Origin: Deltaproteobacteria bacterium
GTDB lineage: Bacteria; Myxococcota_A; Polyangia; JAAYKL01
NCBI GenBank assembly: GCA_011389755.1
Contig: JAABTR010000455.1
Location: 1-7,750, forward strand
DNA: 7,750 bases
Direction of reading: 5' to 3'
Part shown: piece after piece, positions 1 through 6,080 of the stretch
Numbering within the stretch: position 1 is the stretch's first letter
Layout of the letters: each line of letters begins with the position of its first letter
Notes under the pieces: model-generated
Databases searched by the model: none
Seen by the model: only the letters and a program-made list of their open reading frames with translations
Told to the model about the DNA's origin: nothing
Position numbers and translations under genes: made by a program

Positions 1-1276
1 CGGCCGAGTTGGACGAGCCCTTCGCCTTCTCGATGAAGGCGCGCAGGACCTTTTGGAACATCCAGATGTCTCGGCGCAGCCGCTCGGCGTAGGCCCGCGA
101 TGAGACGAAGCCTGAGAAGATCGCCTGGCTCTCCAGCTGGGGATCGAACTCCCGGGCGAGCAGTAGCATCGCGTTTTGAAGAAACGATCTGAACGACGAC
201 ACCGCCACAGCCAGAGCGTCTCCCAACCCGTCGCCCCGGCAGATCTGCTCCACCCCGGGCACGTGCTGCTCATAAACCTTGCGCTGCTCCAGTCTGAGTT
301 GATCGCCGATGGAGCCCAAGAGCTCACGCAGCGACTTTAGAATCGCGAACTCATTTTCCAACAGACCGAAAGTGTCGCGCAAGGGCTTGGGATCGAGCTG
401 CTCGAAGCTCCGGGCAAACCCCGTGGACATCCAAAAGGCGGTGTCCCTTTTGAGAAACAGGCTCAAAGCCCGGGCGTCGGACCGCAACACCGCCAACCAA
501 CCCAAGATGACGCCGGTGTCTTCGCCGGACCGAGCTGCGTCGAGACGATCGAGGTAGCGCAGCATACGAAAAATGGCCAAAAACGTCAGCGCCAAGACCT
601 TCTGGGCCGCGTCCAGCTCCACGTTGCGAAGGCTTGCAACGATCTTCCCGGAGGGAATCTGATCGAACTCGACGCGAAACTCAAGGGCGCCCAGGGGATC
701 GAAGTACGTGGATCGATGAATCTCCCGTTGGGCGATGCGGATGATGGCCGTAAAGCGCTCAAAGCTCACCGTCCTGAGCTCGGTCAACCCTTCGAGAATC
801 TCTAAAAGGTTTTGAAAATTCGACACCAAAAGAGCCAGGCTCTGGGGAGGCGTCTTTTGGTGCATCGACTTCTTGACCATCCGGAATCGGGTCTGATCTC
901 GGGTGATACAGCTCTCGAGGTAGCGCTGGAAGATCTGAGTCCTCTCGTCTCCCACGGTCAGCCGCCTCCCGGTCTCGACCGCGCGCCGAACCATCTCTTT
1001 GACCGCGCCCAGCTCGCCTGCAAAGTTGCGCAGAAAGGGGGGCTCTTTGCCACGGAGGGGGCCGGGGTGGTTGAGTGGGCTGCCAAAGCAGACCACCGCC
1101 TTGAGCATCATCTCGAACTCGAAAATCACCCGCTCTTTGTTTCCAACCAGGAGACTCTGGTACCAGGCCGTCCTCGCTGCGGCTTGCTCGGGCCGCAGCC
1201 AGCGCGACCCCTCTATGAACTCGGTGTAGTAGTCCCTGGACCGGCTCGCCCCCGCCGTGGTCACCGAGCCTCGCAT
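1..1276 (-). CDS. Uncharacterised, mostly helical cytoplasmic protein (C-terminus off window)
   Basis: An uninterrupted minus-strand frame begins with ATG at 1276 and stays open for 425 codons to the left edge, so the C-terminus is missing. I do not recognise the family. The N-terminal part (residues about 15-70) looks the most constrained: it is rich in aromatic residues and contains RDYYTEF, GSRWLRPEQ, AWYQSLL, FEFEMMLK and CFGSPLNHPG. The rest reads as amphipathic alpha helices with many Leu, Arg and Glu. There is no signal peptide and no convincing membrane segment, so I infer a cytoplasmic protein. The start lies 2 bases after the ruvB stop, and a GGGGAGG Shine-Dalgarno-like stretch sits about 11 bases upstream inside the end of ruvB. 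It should therefore be co-transcribed and probably translationally coupled with ruvAB. Link to recombination is inferred from position only. The frame is confident; the function is unknown. Confidence 0.85.
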   Translation of the reverse strand, partial: MRGSVTTAGASRSRDYYTEFIEGSRWLRPEQAAARTAWYQSLLVGNKERVIFEFEMMLKAVVCFGSPLNHPGPLRGKEPPFLRNFAGELGAVKEMVRRAVETGRRLTVGDERTQIFQRYLESCITRDQTRFRMVKKSMHQKTPPQSLALLVSNFQNLLEILEGLTELRTVSFERFTAIIRIAQREIHRSTYFDPLGALEFRVEFDQIPSGKIVASLRNVELDAAQKVLALTFLAIFRMLRYLDRLDAARSGEDTGVILGWLAVLRSDARALSLFLKRDTAFWMSTGFARSFEQLDPKPLRDTFGLLENEFAILKSLRELLGSIGDQLRLEQRKVYEQHVPGVEQICRGDGLGDALAVAVSSFRSFLQNAMLLLAREFDPQLESQAIFSGFVSSRAYAERLRRDIWMFQKVLRAFIEKAKGSSNSA

Positions 1277-1278
1277 GA

Positions 1279-2319
1279 TCACAGCAGCCTCCCCTGGGGG
1301 CCATCGGCGTGTCGGATTCCCAAGTGGGCGTAGGCTCTCCTGGTGGCGACACGTCCCCGAGGCGTCCTTTGCAGGTACCCGCCCTGGATGAGGAAGGGCT
1401 CATAGACGTCCTCTATGGTGTCCCTGGGCTCGGCCACCGCCGCCGCGATGGTCTCGATACCCACCGGTCCCCCGCTGAACTTCTCGATGATGGTCAGCAA
1501 GATGCGTCGGTCCATCTCGTCGAACCCCGCCTCGTCCACTTCGAGGCGGTCCAGCGAGTCGCGGGCTCTGCCGAGTGAGATGGTCCCGTCCCCTTCGACC
1601 TCGGCGAAATCGCGCACGCGCCTGAGCAGCCGGTTCGCGATGCGCGGCGTGCCGCGCGCTCTCTTGGCGATCTCGAAAGACCCGTCCCTTTCGATGGGGA
1701 CCTCCAAGAGGCTGGCCGATCTCAGGACGATCTGCTCGAGCTCCTCGGCCGGATAGTAGTCCAGCCGTATGGTGACGCCAAAGCGCGACAACAAGGGCGA
1801 GGTGAGCAGACCGGTCCGAGTGGTAGCGCCGATGAGCGTAAAAGGGGACAGCGGCAGTTTGTAGGACGCGGCGTGGGGACCCTCTCCGGCGATGATGTCG
1901 ATCTCGAATTCCTCGATGGCGGGATAGAGATTCTCCTCCACGACCGCGTTGAGCCTGTGAATCTCATCGATGAACAGGACATCCCGCGGCTCCAGCTTGG
2001 TCAAAAGCGCCGCCAAGGAACCTTTGTGGTCGATGGCCGGCCCCGAGGTGGTGTGGATGGTGACCCCCAGCTCGTTGGCGATGATGTTGGCGAGGGTGGT
2101 CTTTCCGAGGCCGGGAGGCCCGCAGAACAACACGTGATCGAGGGGCTCGCCTCGCCTGCGGGCAGCTTCGATAAAGATGCGCAGGTTGCCGCGGTGCTTT
2201 GTCTGACCGACGTACTCATCGAGTGTGCGAGGGCGCAGGGCGAGGTCGAACGTCTTCTCCTCCTGCACGGCCTGCTGGCTCAGAACCCCCCGTTCCAAAT
2301 CGAGATCCACTGTTTTCAC
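1279..2319 (-). CDS. ruvB: Holliday junction branch migration ATPase RuvB
   Basis: RuvB is the hexameric AAA+ motor that, loaded by RuvA, drives branch migration of Holliday junctions in recombinational repair. The 346-residue product has the normal family length. Visible motifs are Walker A GPPGLGKT (67-74), Walker B VLFIDEIH (114-121), sensor 1 IGATTR (163-168), the arginine finger in LLSRFG (R179) and sensor 2 GTPRIANRLL (R226 region). The C-terminal winged-helix domain runs from about 270 to 335 (GGPVGIETIAAA, then EPFLIQGGYLQRTPRGR). The start is GTG and overlaps the ruvA stop as GTGA, with AGGA 9 bases upstream, so the two are translationally coupled. The stretches DHKGSLAALLT (97-107) and SPLLSRFG (174-181) differ from the usual family forms ERPGDLAAILT and SPLRDRFG, which makes this a somewhat diverged RuvB, but no catalytic residue appears lost. 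Confidence 0.98.
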   Translation of the reverse strand: MKTVDLDLERGVLSQQAVQEEKTFDLALRPRTLDEYVGQTKHRGNLRIFIEAARRRGEPLDHVLFCGPPGLGKTTLANIIANELGVTIHTTSGPAIDHKGSLAALLTKLEPRDVLFIDEIHRLNAVVEENLYPAIEEFEIDIIAGEGPHAASYKLPLSPFTLIGATTRTGLLTSPLLSRFGVTIRLDYYPAEELEQIVLRSASLLEVPIERDGSFEIAKRARGTPRIANRLLRRVRDFAEVEGDGTISLGRARDSLDRLEVDEAGFDEMDRRILLTIIEKFSGGPVGIETIAAAVAEPRDTIEDVYEPFLIQGGYLQRTPRGRVATRRAYAHLGIRHADGPQGRLL

Positions 2320-2915
2320 CTGCTTTTTTCCTGGACGAGGAGGAGCGCCTTGCGCAGCATATCCCCGAACGGCATCTCTTCGCCTTCGTCCTCTTTTTTA
2401 AGCTCCGAGATCACCCGCTCCACCTGTGCGGGTTTGAATCCCAAGTTTTTGAGCGCCGAAGACAGCTCGCTGAAGACGCTGTCCTTCGAGGGCTCCTCGA
2501 AGGCGGCGTCTCCGAGCTCCAGCTTGCCCCCCAGCTCGAGGATCATGCGCTCGGCGGTCTTTTTGCCCACCCCCGGGACAGCGCACAGGCGACGCGTATC
2601 GGCGTCGCGAATCGCCGCCGAGAGCTGCTCTCCCGACAGCGCCCCGAGCACCGCGAGAGCCATCTTGGGCCCCACGCCGCTGATGCGCAACATGGTGCGA
2701 AACGCGATCTTGTCGCGCCGTGAGCCAAACCCGAAGAGGCGCAGATCGTCTTCCCGCACGTGGGTGTGGATCTCGAGAGTCGCTTTTTGGCCCAGGGCTG
2801 GCAGCGCCGCCAGCGTCGACAGCGGCGCGGCGATCTCGTACGCCACCCCGCCCACGTCGAGCAGGAGGCCGTCGGTATCCTTGTATGCGATGAAACCGGT
2901 CAGTCTGCCAATCAT
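2316..2915 (-). CDS. ruvA: Holliday junction branch migration protein RuvA
   Basis: RuvA binds the four-way junction as a tetramer and loads RuvB. I place the start at the ATG at 2915 because the product then begins MIGRLTGF, the conserved RuvA N-terminus, and is 199 residues, the usual length. The frame is open further upstream, but that extension is Arg- and His-rich and unlike the family. Domain I (OB fold) spans about 1-63 and contains VREDD at 53-57, with E55 and D56 at the positions of the acidic pin in E. coli RuvA. Domain II has two helix-hairpin-helix motifs, LRISGVGPKMA (76-86) and LCAVPGVGKKTA (110-121). An acidic linker (about 135-148) leads to the RuvB-binding domain III (about 150-199, ALKNLGFKPAQVERVI). 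The start lacks a clear Shine-Dalgarno. No ruvC lies upstream; the neighbour is a divergent pilus ATPase gene. Confidence 0.97.
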   Translation of the reverse strand: MIGRLTGFIAYKDTDGLLLDVGGVAYEIAAPLSTLAALPALGQKATLEIHTHVREDDLRLFGFGSRRDKIAFRTMLRISGVGPKMALAVLGALSGEQLSAAIRDADTRRLCAVPGVGKKTAERMILELGGKLELGDAAFEEPSKDSVFSELSSALKNLGFKPAQVERVISELKKEDEGEEMPFGDMLRKALLLVQEKSR

Positions 2916-2937
2916 CGCAGCAGGATAACGCCGGCGG

Positions 2938-2953
2938 TGGCAATGAACAAGCA
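2938..2953 (+). promoter_or_regulatory. Candidate sigma-54 (-24/-12) promoter for the PilT/PilU-like gene
   Basis: The bases TGGCAATGAACAAGCA keep the invariant GG and GC of sigma-54 promoters with exactly 10 bases between them. They match 8 of the 11 defined consensus positions by eye. Transcription would start near 2964, giving a leader of about 65 bases. Sigma-54 control of pilus genes through PilR is known in several bacteria, but here it is inference. No activator site was identified, and a chance match in a GC-rich region is quite possible. Confidence 0.25.
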
Positions 2954-3020
2954 TCCTTTGTTGCCGGCTCTCCCAAACCGACTCATGCTTTTTCGTGGGG
3001 AAAAGAAGCGGGGACGAAAA

Positions 3021-3030
3021 GAGGTGATCC
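3021..3030 (+). promoter_or_regulatory. Very strong Shine-Dalgarno of the PilT/PilU-like gene
   Basis: GAGGTGATCC directly abuts the ATG at 3031. All ten bases are complementary to the canonical 16S rRNA 3' end (GGATCACCTC), far beyond the usual 4-6 base match. This fixes the start codon and suggests efficient initiation. Confidence 0.8.
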
Positions 3031-4107
3031 ATGGAACGCGAACAGTTCCTGCGCTACCTGACCGGTGCTGTCCAGCTCAACGCTTCCGACGTCCATTTCA
3101 AAGTCGGTTCTCCTCCGATGTATCGGATAAGAAAAGAACTGCGCTCGGCCAGGGAAGAACCGCTGCGCCCTCAGGACACGTTGGACGCGTGTCAGTTCAT
3201 CTTGAGAGATCAAGATGCGCTGGACAATATCGCTTCACTTCAGGACTACGATACATCATTCAGCCTACCGGGGCAGTGCCGCTTCCGGGTCAACATTTAC
3301 CGGCAGAGGAGCTCCACAGCGCTCGTCTTGAGGATGATCCCCAACTCAGTGCCCACATTCGAGAGTCTCTTGCTCCCCCCCAGCGTCTCAGAGCTGTCCG
3401 ATTACACCCGCGGCCTCGTCCTGGTCACGGGTGCTGCCGGCACGGGAAAATCGTCCACCCTAGCGGCCATCATCAACCGCATCAACCACACCCGCGCCGC
3501 CCACGTGGTGACCATCGAGGATCCGATAGAATTTTTGCACAAGGACAAGCGATCCTCGATCTCCCAGCGGGAGGTGGGCACCGACACAAAGGACTTCAAC
3601 CGGGCCCTTCGGGCTGCCCTGCGGCAGGACCCCGACGTGGTGCTCGTCGGAGAGATGCGAGACCTCGAGACGATCGACATCGCCTTGAAAGCCTCAGAGA
3701 CCGGGCACATGGTCTACTCCACGGTCCACACCCCGGACGCTGCCAAGACCGTCGGTCGGCTCATCGCCGTCTTTCCACCTGAAGAACAAGAGATGGTGCG
3801 CGTTCGTCTGGCCGAGAACCTCCGGGCCACCTTGAGCCAGCGCCTCATCCCGCGAGCCGATGGAGAGGGGATGGTGGTGGCTCTGGAGCTGATGAAGGTC
3901 ACCTCGACCATCGAAGACATCATCAAGAAAGCCGATGGAACAGCGACCTTGCGCGATCACATCGAGAAAGGGCGACAGCAGTACGGGATGGTCTCTTTCG
4001 ACCAGTACCTGACGGATCTCTACAAAGGAGAGCTCATCACCTTCGATGTGGCGAAGCGCTATGCCACGAGCCCGGCCGACTTCGAGCGCGCCCTTCATTA
4101 CGAGTGA
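3031..4107 (+). CDS. PilT/PilU-family type IV pilus retraction ATPase
   Basis: A secretion-type hexameric ATPase of the PilT/PilU family, expected at the inner-membrane base of a type IVa pilus where ATP hydrolysis drives pilus disassembly or supports the main retraction motor. The 358-residue length fits. The N-terminal domain (1-110) has NASDVHFKVGSPPMYRI at 17-33, the usual first motif. The catalytic domain shows Walker A GAAGTGKSS (134-142), Asp box TIEDPIE (161-167), Walker B VVLVGEMRD with E208 (203-211) and His box HMVYSTVHT (226-234). The C-terminus, GMVSFDQYLTDLYKGELIT followed by a Ser-Pro-Ala-Asp tail, resembles PilU more than PilT, and the PilT AIRNLIRE motif is not recognisable. 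I leave the symbol open between pilT and pilU. It stands alone, divergent from ruvAB, with no pilB, pilC or pilin nearby, so a specific pilus system cannot be named. Confidence 0.93.
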   Translation: MEREQFLRYLTGAVQLNASDVHFKVGSPPMYRIRKELRSAREEPLRPQDTLDACQFILRDQDALDNIASLQDYDTSFSLPGQCRFRVNIYRQRSSTALVLRMIPNSVPTFESLLLPPSVSELSDYTRGLVLVTGAAGTGKSSTLAAIINRINHTRAAHVVTIEDPIEFLHKDKRSSISQREVGTDTKDFNRALRAALRQDPDVVLVGEMRDLETIDIALKASETGHMVYSTVHTPDAAKTVGRLIAVFPPEEQEMVRVRLAENLRATLSQRLIPRADGEGMVVALELMKVTSTIEDIIKKADGTATLRDHIEKGRQQYGMVSFDQYLTDLYKGELITFDVAKRYATSPADFERALHYE

Positions 4108-4116
4108 GGACAAAGG

Positions 4117-5199
4117 TCAAGTGACTGGTTCGCGGGGAGGAGGGAAGGTGGACGAAGCGCCGGTTTGGGACAATATCTCAGCGCTGTAGCGCCCCTCCCT
4201 GATGACCACCTCGCCGTCCAGCTCCAGGGTGACCCTCCTGGCTGAGAACGGCAGGATCCGGCCGGTCGACCAGCGGACCTTTTTATTTGCGGGGACCCTC
4301 CCGAAAGCGAAGTAGGCGCCGGGAATGAAGAGGTCCTGCGCAACATCCCCGATGGGCATGAGCAGCTCGAAATTCGTCCCCACCGCGAACAACCCGATGC
4401 GATCCATTTCGGGCGTGGTCCTCAGTCCCACCTCCACGCGGTGAGCCACGTCGTCGGCGCCTCCCGACACCGACACCAGCCTCCCCGCTTGCAGCTCGAT
4501 GCGAAGCGGCCTCGTCACCATGTCAAAGGTGTTGCTCTCCCCGTCGAGCGGAGGCAGCGCGTCGCAGACGAAGACGCCGTCCACCGAGCTGGGGCAGGTC
4601 AAAATTTCCCCGTTGGGTAAATTGAACCACTCGCCTCGGCCGATGATCCCGGCCGAGCTCTCCCACCCTTCGATGGGGTTGAGCTTGACCTGGACATCGG
4701 TGCCTTTGCGGCTCATCACACGAATCCTGCGGGCCGAACGCATCCTGGATACCATCAGCTCATTGAGGCGGGCCACCCGGCGGTAGTCCGACAGCATACC
4801 CTGCTTCATGGCGTCTTCGGATATCCGCACCATGTGAGCGTGCCGCAGGCCCAGAGGCGGCACCTTTTCGACGATCTCCAGCCGATGCGCGGATTCGCCC
4901 GGATGGGGATGCGCGGTGTAAATGCTCACCGTGGACGTCTCCAAAGAAGCGGCTATCTCGGCGGGCAGCTTGGCGATGGGACGGGACATGAGCCGCTCGA
5001 GCCAAAAGACCCGGGCCGTCGCTTTTTTTTCGTCGATGATTTTGAGCAGCGAAGCCGCAACCGACGCCGAGGCGTCGTCACACACCAACGTGACCATGTC
5101 TTCGGGAAAAACGCCGAGACTGTTGTTGACGGCGTTGCACGCACCCCGCCGAAGCGCTTGGTCGGGGATTATTCTGCGCAGTTGTTCCGAATTCGGCAT
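4117..5199 (-). CDS. Diverged M29/AmpS-type aminopeptidase-like protein, possibly non-catalytic
   Basis: The 360-residue product resembles the thermophilic-aminopeptidase family (peptidase M29, AmpS/PepS, COG2309), which are cytoplasmic two-metal aminopeptidases. Family landmarks seen are the N-terminal Rossmann-like half (VTLVCDDAS, VFWLERL), the GTDVQVKL strand (166-173), NLPNGEIL (193-200) with E198 as a likely retained metal ligand, VGTN (273-276), and a C-terminal LDGEVVIREGRY (327-338). However, the equivalents of the family Glu in AELGIGTN, the His in GTxHxALG and the HxD pair read as GLFAVGTN, GAYFAFG and RWS, so several ligands seem replaced. I chose the ATG at 5199 because GAGGA lies 6 bases upstream. 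An in-frame ATG at 5256 would add 19 residues but lies in an inverted repeat and has only a poor ribosome site. The gene is monocistronic and convergent with the pilus ATPase. Peptidase activity is doubtful. Confidence 0.8.
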   Translation of the reverse strand: MPNSEQLRRIIPDQALRRGACNAVNNSLGVFPEDMVTLVCDDASASVAASLLKIIDEKKATARVFWLERLMSRPIAKLPAEIAASLETSTVSIYTAHPHPGESAHRLEIVEKVPPLGLRHAHMVRISEDAMKQGMLSDYRRVARLNELMVSRMRSARRIRVMSRKGTDVQVKLNPIEGWESSAGIIGRGEWFNLPNGEILTCPSSVDGVFVCDALPPLDGESNTFDMVTRPLRIELQAGRLVSVSGGADDVAHRVEVGLRTTPEMDRIGLFAVGTNFELLMPIGDVAQDLFIPGAYFAFGRVPANKKVRWSTGRILPFSARRVTLELDGEVVIREGRYSAEILSQTGASSTFPPPREPVT

Positions 5200-5205
5200 C
5201 GCTCT

Positions 5206-5210
5206 TCCTC
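5206..5210 (-). promoter_or_regulatory. Shine-Dalgarno that decides the start of the M29-like gene
   Basis: On the minus strand GAGGA lies 6 bases before the ATG at 5199. The alternative upstream ATG at 5256 is preceded only by a weak GGAT. This supports the shorter 360-residue product. Confidence 0.6.
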
Positions 5211-5221
5211 GGAAAGGTTCG

Positions 5222-5256
5222 ATGTCGCTACGCACGTGGGCAGGACTTAGCGACAT
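5222..5256. repeat. Perfect 9-bp inverted repeat, candidate operator or leader hairpin
   Basis: ATGTCGCTA (5222-5230) and TAGCGACAT (5248-5256) are exact reverse complements separated by 17 bases that include the palindrome CACGTG. The element lies 22-57 bases upstream of the M29-like start and about 100 bases upstream of the lipoprotein start, in the divergent intergenic region. It could be a binding site for a dimeric regulator, or a hairpin in the leader of the leftward mRNA. The core GTCGCTA recurs at 5355-5361 over the start of the rightward gene. Confidence 0.5.
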
Positions 5257-5320
5257 TTATCCATTCATAACGCCGCACCCCTATTTTTGCCACATCAATC
5301 GAGAACCTTGGGGGCAATAG

Positions 5321-5329
5321 TGTTATACT
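5321..5329 (+). promoter_or_regulatory. Extended -10 promoter of the Cys-rich lipoprotein operon
   Basis: TGTTATACT is a full extended -10 element: TG, one base, then TATACT, which matches five of six bases of TATAAT. The region is locally AT-rich. No good -35 hexamer lies at 16-18 bases, as expected for extended -10 promoters. Transcription would start near 5336, leaving a leader of about 25 bases with the ribosome site. Confidence 0.5.
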
Positions 5330-5350
5330 CCGCAGCTACTCCCCAATCTT

Positions 5351-5355
5351 GGAGG
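5351..5355 (+). promoter_or_regulatory. Shine-Dalgarno of the Cys-rich lipoprotein gene
   Basis: GGAGG lies 5 bases before the ATG at 5361 and fixes that start over the in-frame TTG at 5349, which would place the ribosome site inside the coding region. Confidence 0.8.
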
Positions 5356-5360
5356 TCGCT

Positions 5361-6080
5361 ATGCTCATCCGCCGATCCACCCTGCGCCACGCGCCGCTTA
5401 TTCTCATCTTCTCTTTGGGCTGCAACGGCTCAGCTGCGCCGGCGTCTCAAAACAGCGACGAGGGCAGCGACAAAGCCGAAACTCCTCTTGGCTCCGACAG
5501 CGAGACTCACGCGACATCGGACAGCGATAGCGGCACCGACAAAAAAGAGCCCGAAAACCTCGGCAGCGCCGGCGAGGCCTGCTGGAGAGACATCTTCGAG
5601 CAGTGGCACCCCAACTACGGCCTGCCCGACTGCGGAAGCGGGCTGGCTTGCATCGGCAACTCGGAGCAGGCCTTGTGCAGCGAACGCTGCGATGAGACCG
5701 GCGCGATCAACCACGAGAACCCGAGCCTCGACAATTGGTGCTGCGGCGAGCTCGCAGACCCTTGCGACCCGCAGCGCTTTTGGCTTCCCCAGAGCATGAG
5801 CGCCTACTGCATCCCGCGAGACGCCGGTCTCGCCGAGCCTTGCGATATGTCAAAGGAGTGGACGGGCACGCAGGTTCGCTGCGAGCCTGTCTGCAAGTCC
5901 AAAGCCACGGTCCTCCACACCCAGTGCGTCGCACCCACCCCGAACGAGCTGCTGTGCAGCATCCAGTGCGACCCTCTAAACGCAGACGCCGACTGCTTGA
6001 TCGAGCCGGCTTTCGCCGGCGGCTGCTGCCGCGAGATGATGGGGGGACACTGGTGTCTGCCGGCGGCCTCTTGCCTGTGA
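5361..6080 (+). CDS. Cys-rich secreted lipoprotein with internal duplication
   Basis: The product is 239 residues and of unknown function. Residues 1-20 form a lipoprotein signal (RR, then the hydrophobic stretch HAPLILIFSLG) ending at C21, a plausible lipobox of the form FSLGC. A Ser/Asp/Glu/Thr-rich flexible linker spans about 22-65. The remainder holds 20 cysteines, an even number consistent with up to ten disulfides in an extracytoplasmic domain. Two halves look related: LCSERCD, then WCC, then YCIP (105-152), and LCSIQCD, then GCC, then WCLP (198-234). This suggests tandem copies of a small disulfide-rich module. The gene is first in a two-gene unit; its stop overlaps the start of the next lipoprotein gene, so the two products may work together at the outer membrane. 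Similar acidic linkers plus Cys-rich domains are common in myxobacterial surface lipoproteins. Confidence 0.85.
   Translation: MLIRRSTLRHAPLILIFSLGCNGSAAPASQNSDEGSDKAETPLGSDSETHATSDSDSGTDKKEPENLGSAGEACWRDIFEQWHPNYGLPDCGSGLACIGNSEQALCSERCDETGAINHENPSLDNWCCGELADPCDPQRFWLPQSMSAYCIPRDAGLAEPCDMSKEWTGTQVRCEPVCKSKATVLHTQCVAPTPNELLCSIQCDPLNADADCLIEPAFAGGCCREMMGGHWCLPAASCL

Noticed and set aside
759..1403. A 214-codon minus-strand open frame overlapping the end of ruvB
   Set aside because: It is a shadow in another frame: it overlaps the ruvB winged-helix end and the better-supported unknown gene, and its product is Arg/Pro/Gly-rich without motifs.
1873..2928. A 351-codon plus-strand open frame antisense to ruvB and ruvA
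   Set aside because: Both strongly conserved ruv genes occupy the other strand; the product is low-complexity and typical of GC-rich antisense frames.
2760..3782. A 340-codon plus-strand open frame overlapping ruvA and the pilus ATPase gene
   Set aside because: It shifts frame relative to a clear PilT/PilU-family gene and gives a His/Pro/Arg-rich product.
4108..4116. Terminator between the convergent pilus ATPase and M29-like genes
   Set aside because: Only nine bases separate the stops and the nearby GTCA/TGAC pairing is too short to count.
5200..5256. Longer form of the M29-like protein starting at the ATG at 5256
   Set aside because: Ribosome site is poor, while GAGGA sits ideally before the ATG at 5199; the upstream ATG also falls in an inverted-repeat arm.
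5308..5346. TTGGGG and CCCCAA flanking the lipoprotein promoter as an inverted repeat
   Set aside because: Six-base arms 27 bases apart are expected by chance in GC-rich sequence and have no supporting context.
5735..6076. N-terminal extension of the beta-propeller lipoprotein frame into the preceding gene
   Set aside because: It lies out of frame inside the Cys-rich lipoprotein gene, is Arg/Pro-rich, and would bury the signal peptide found at 6077.
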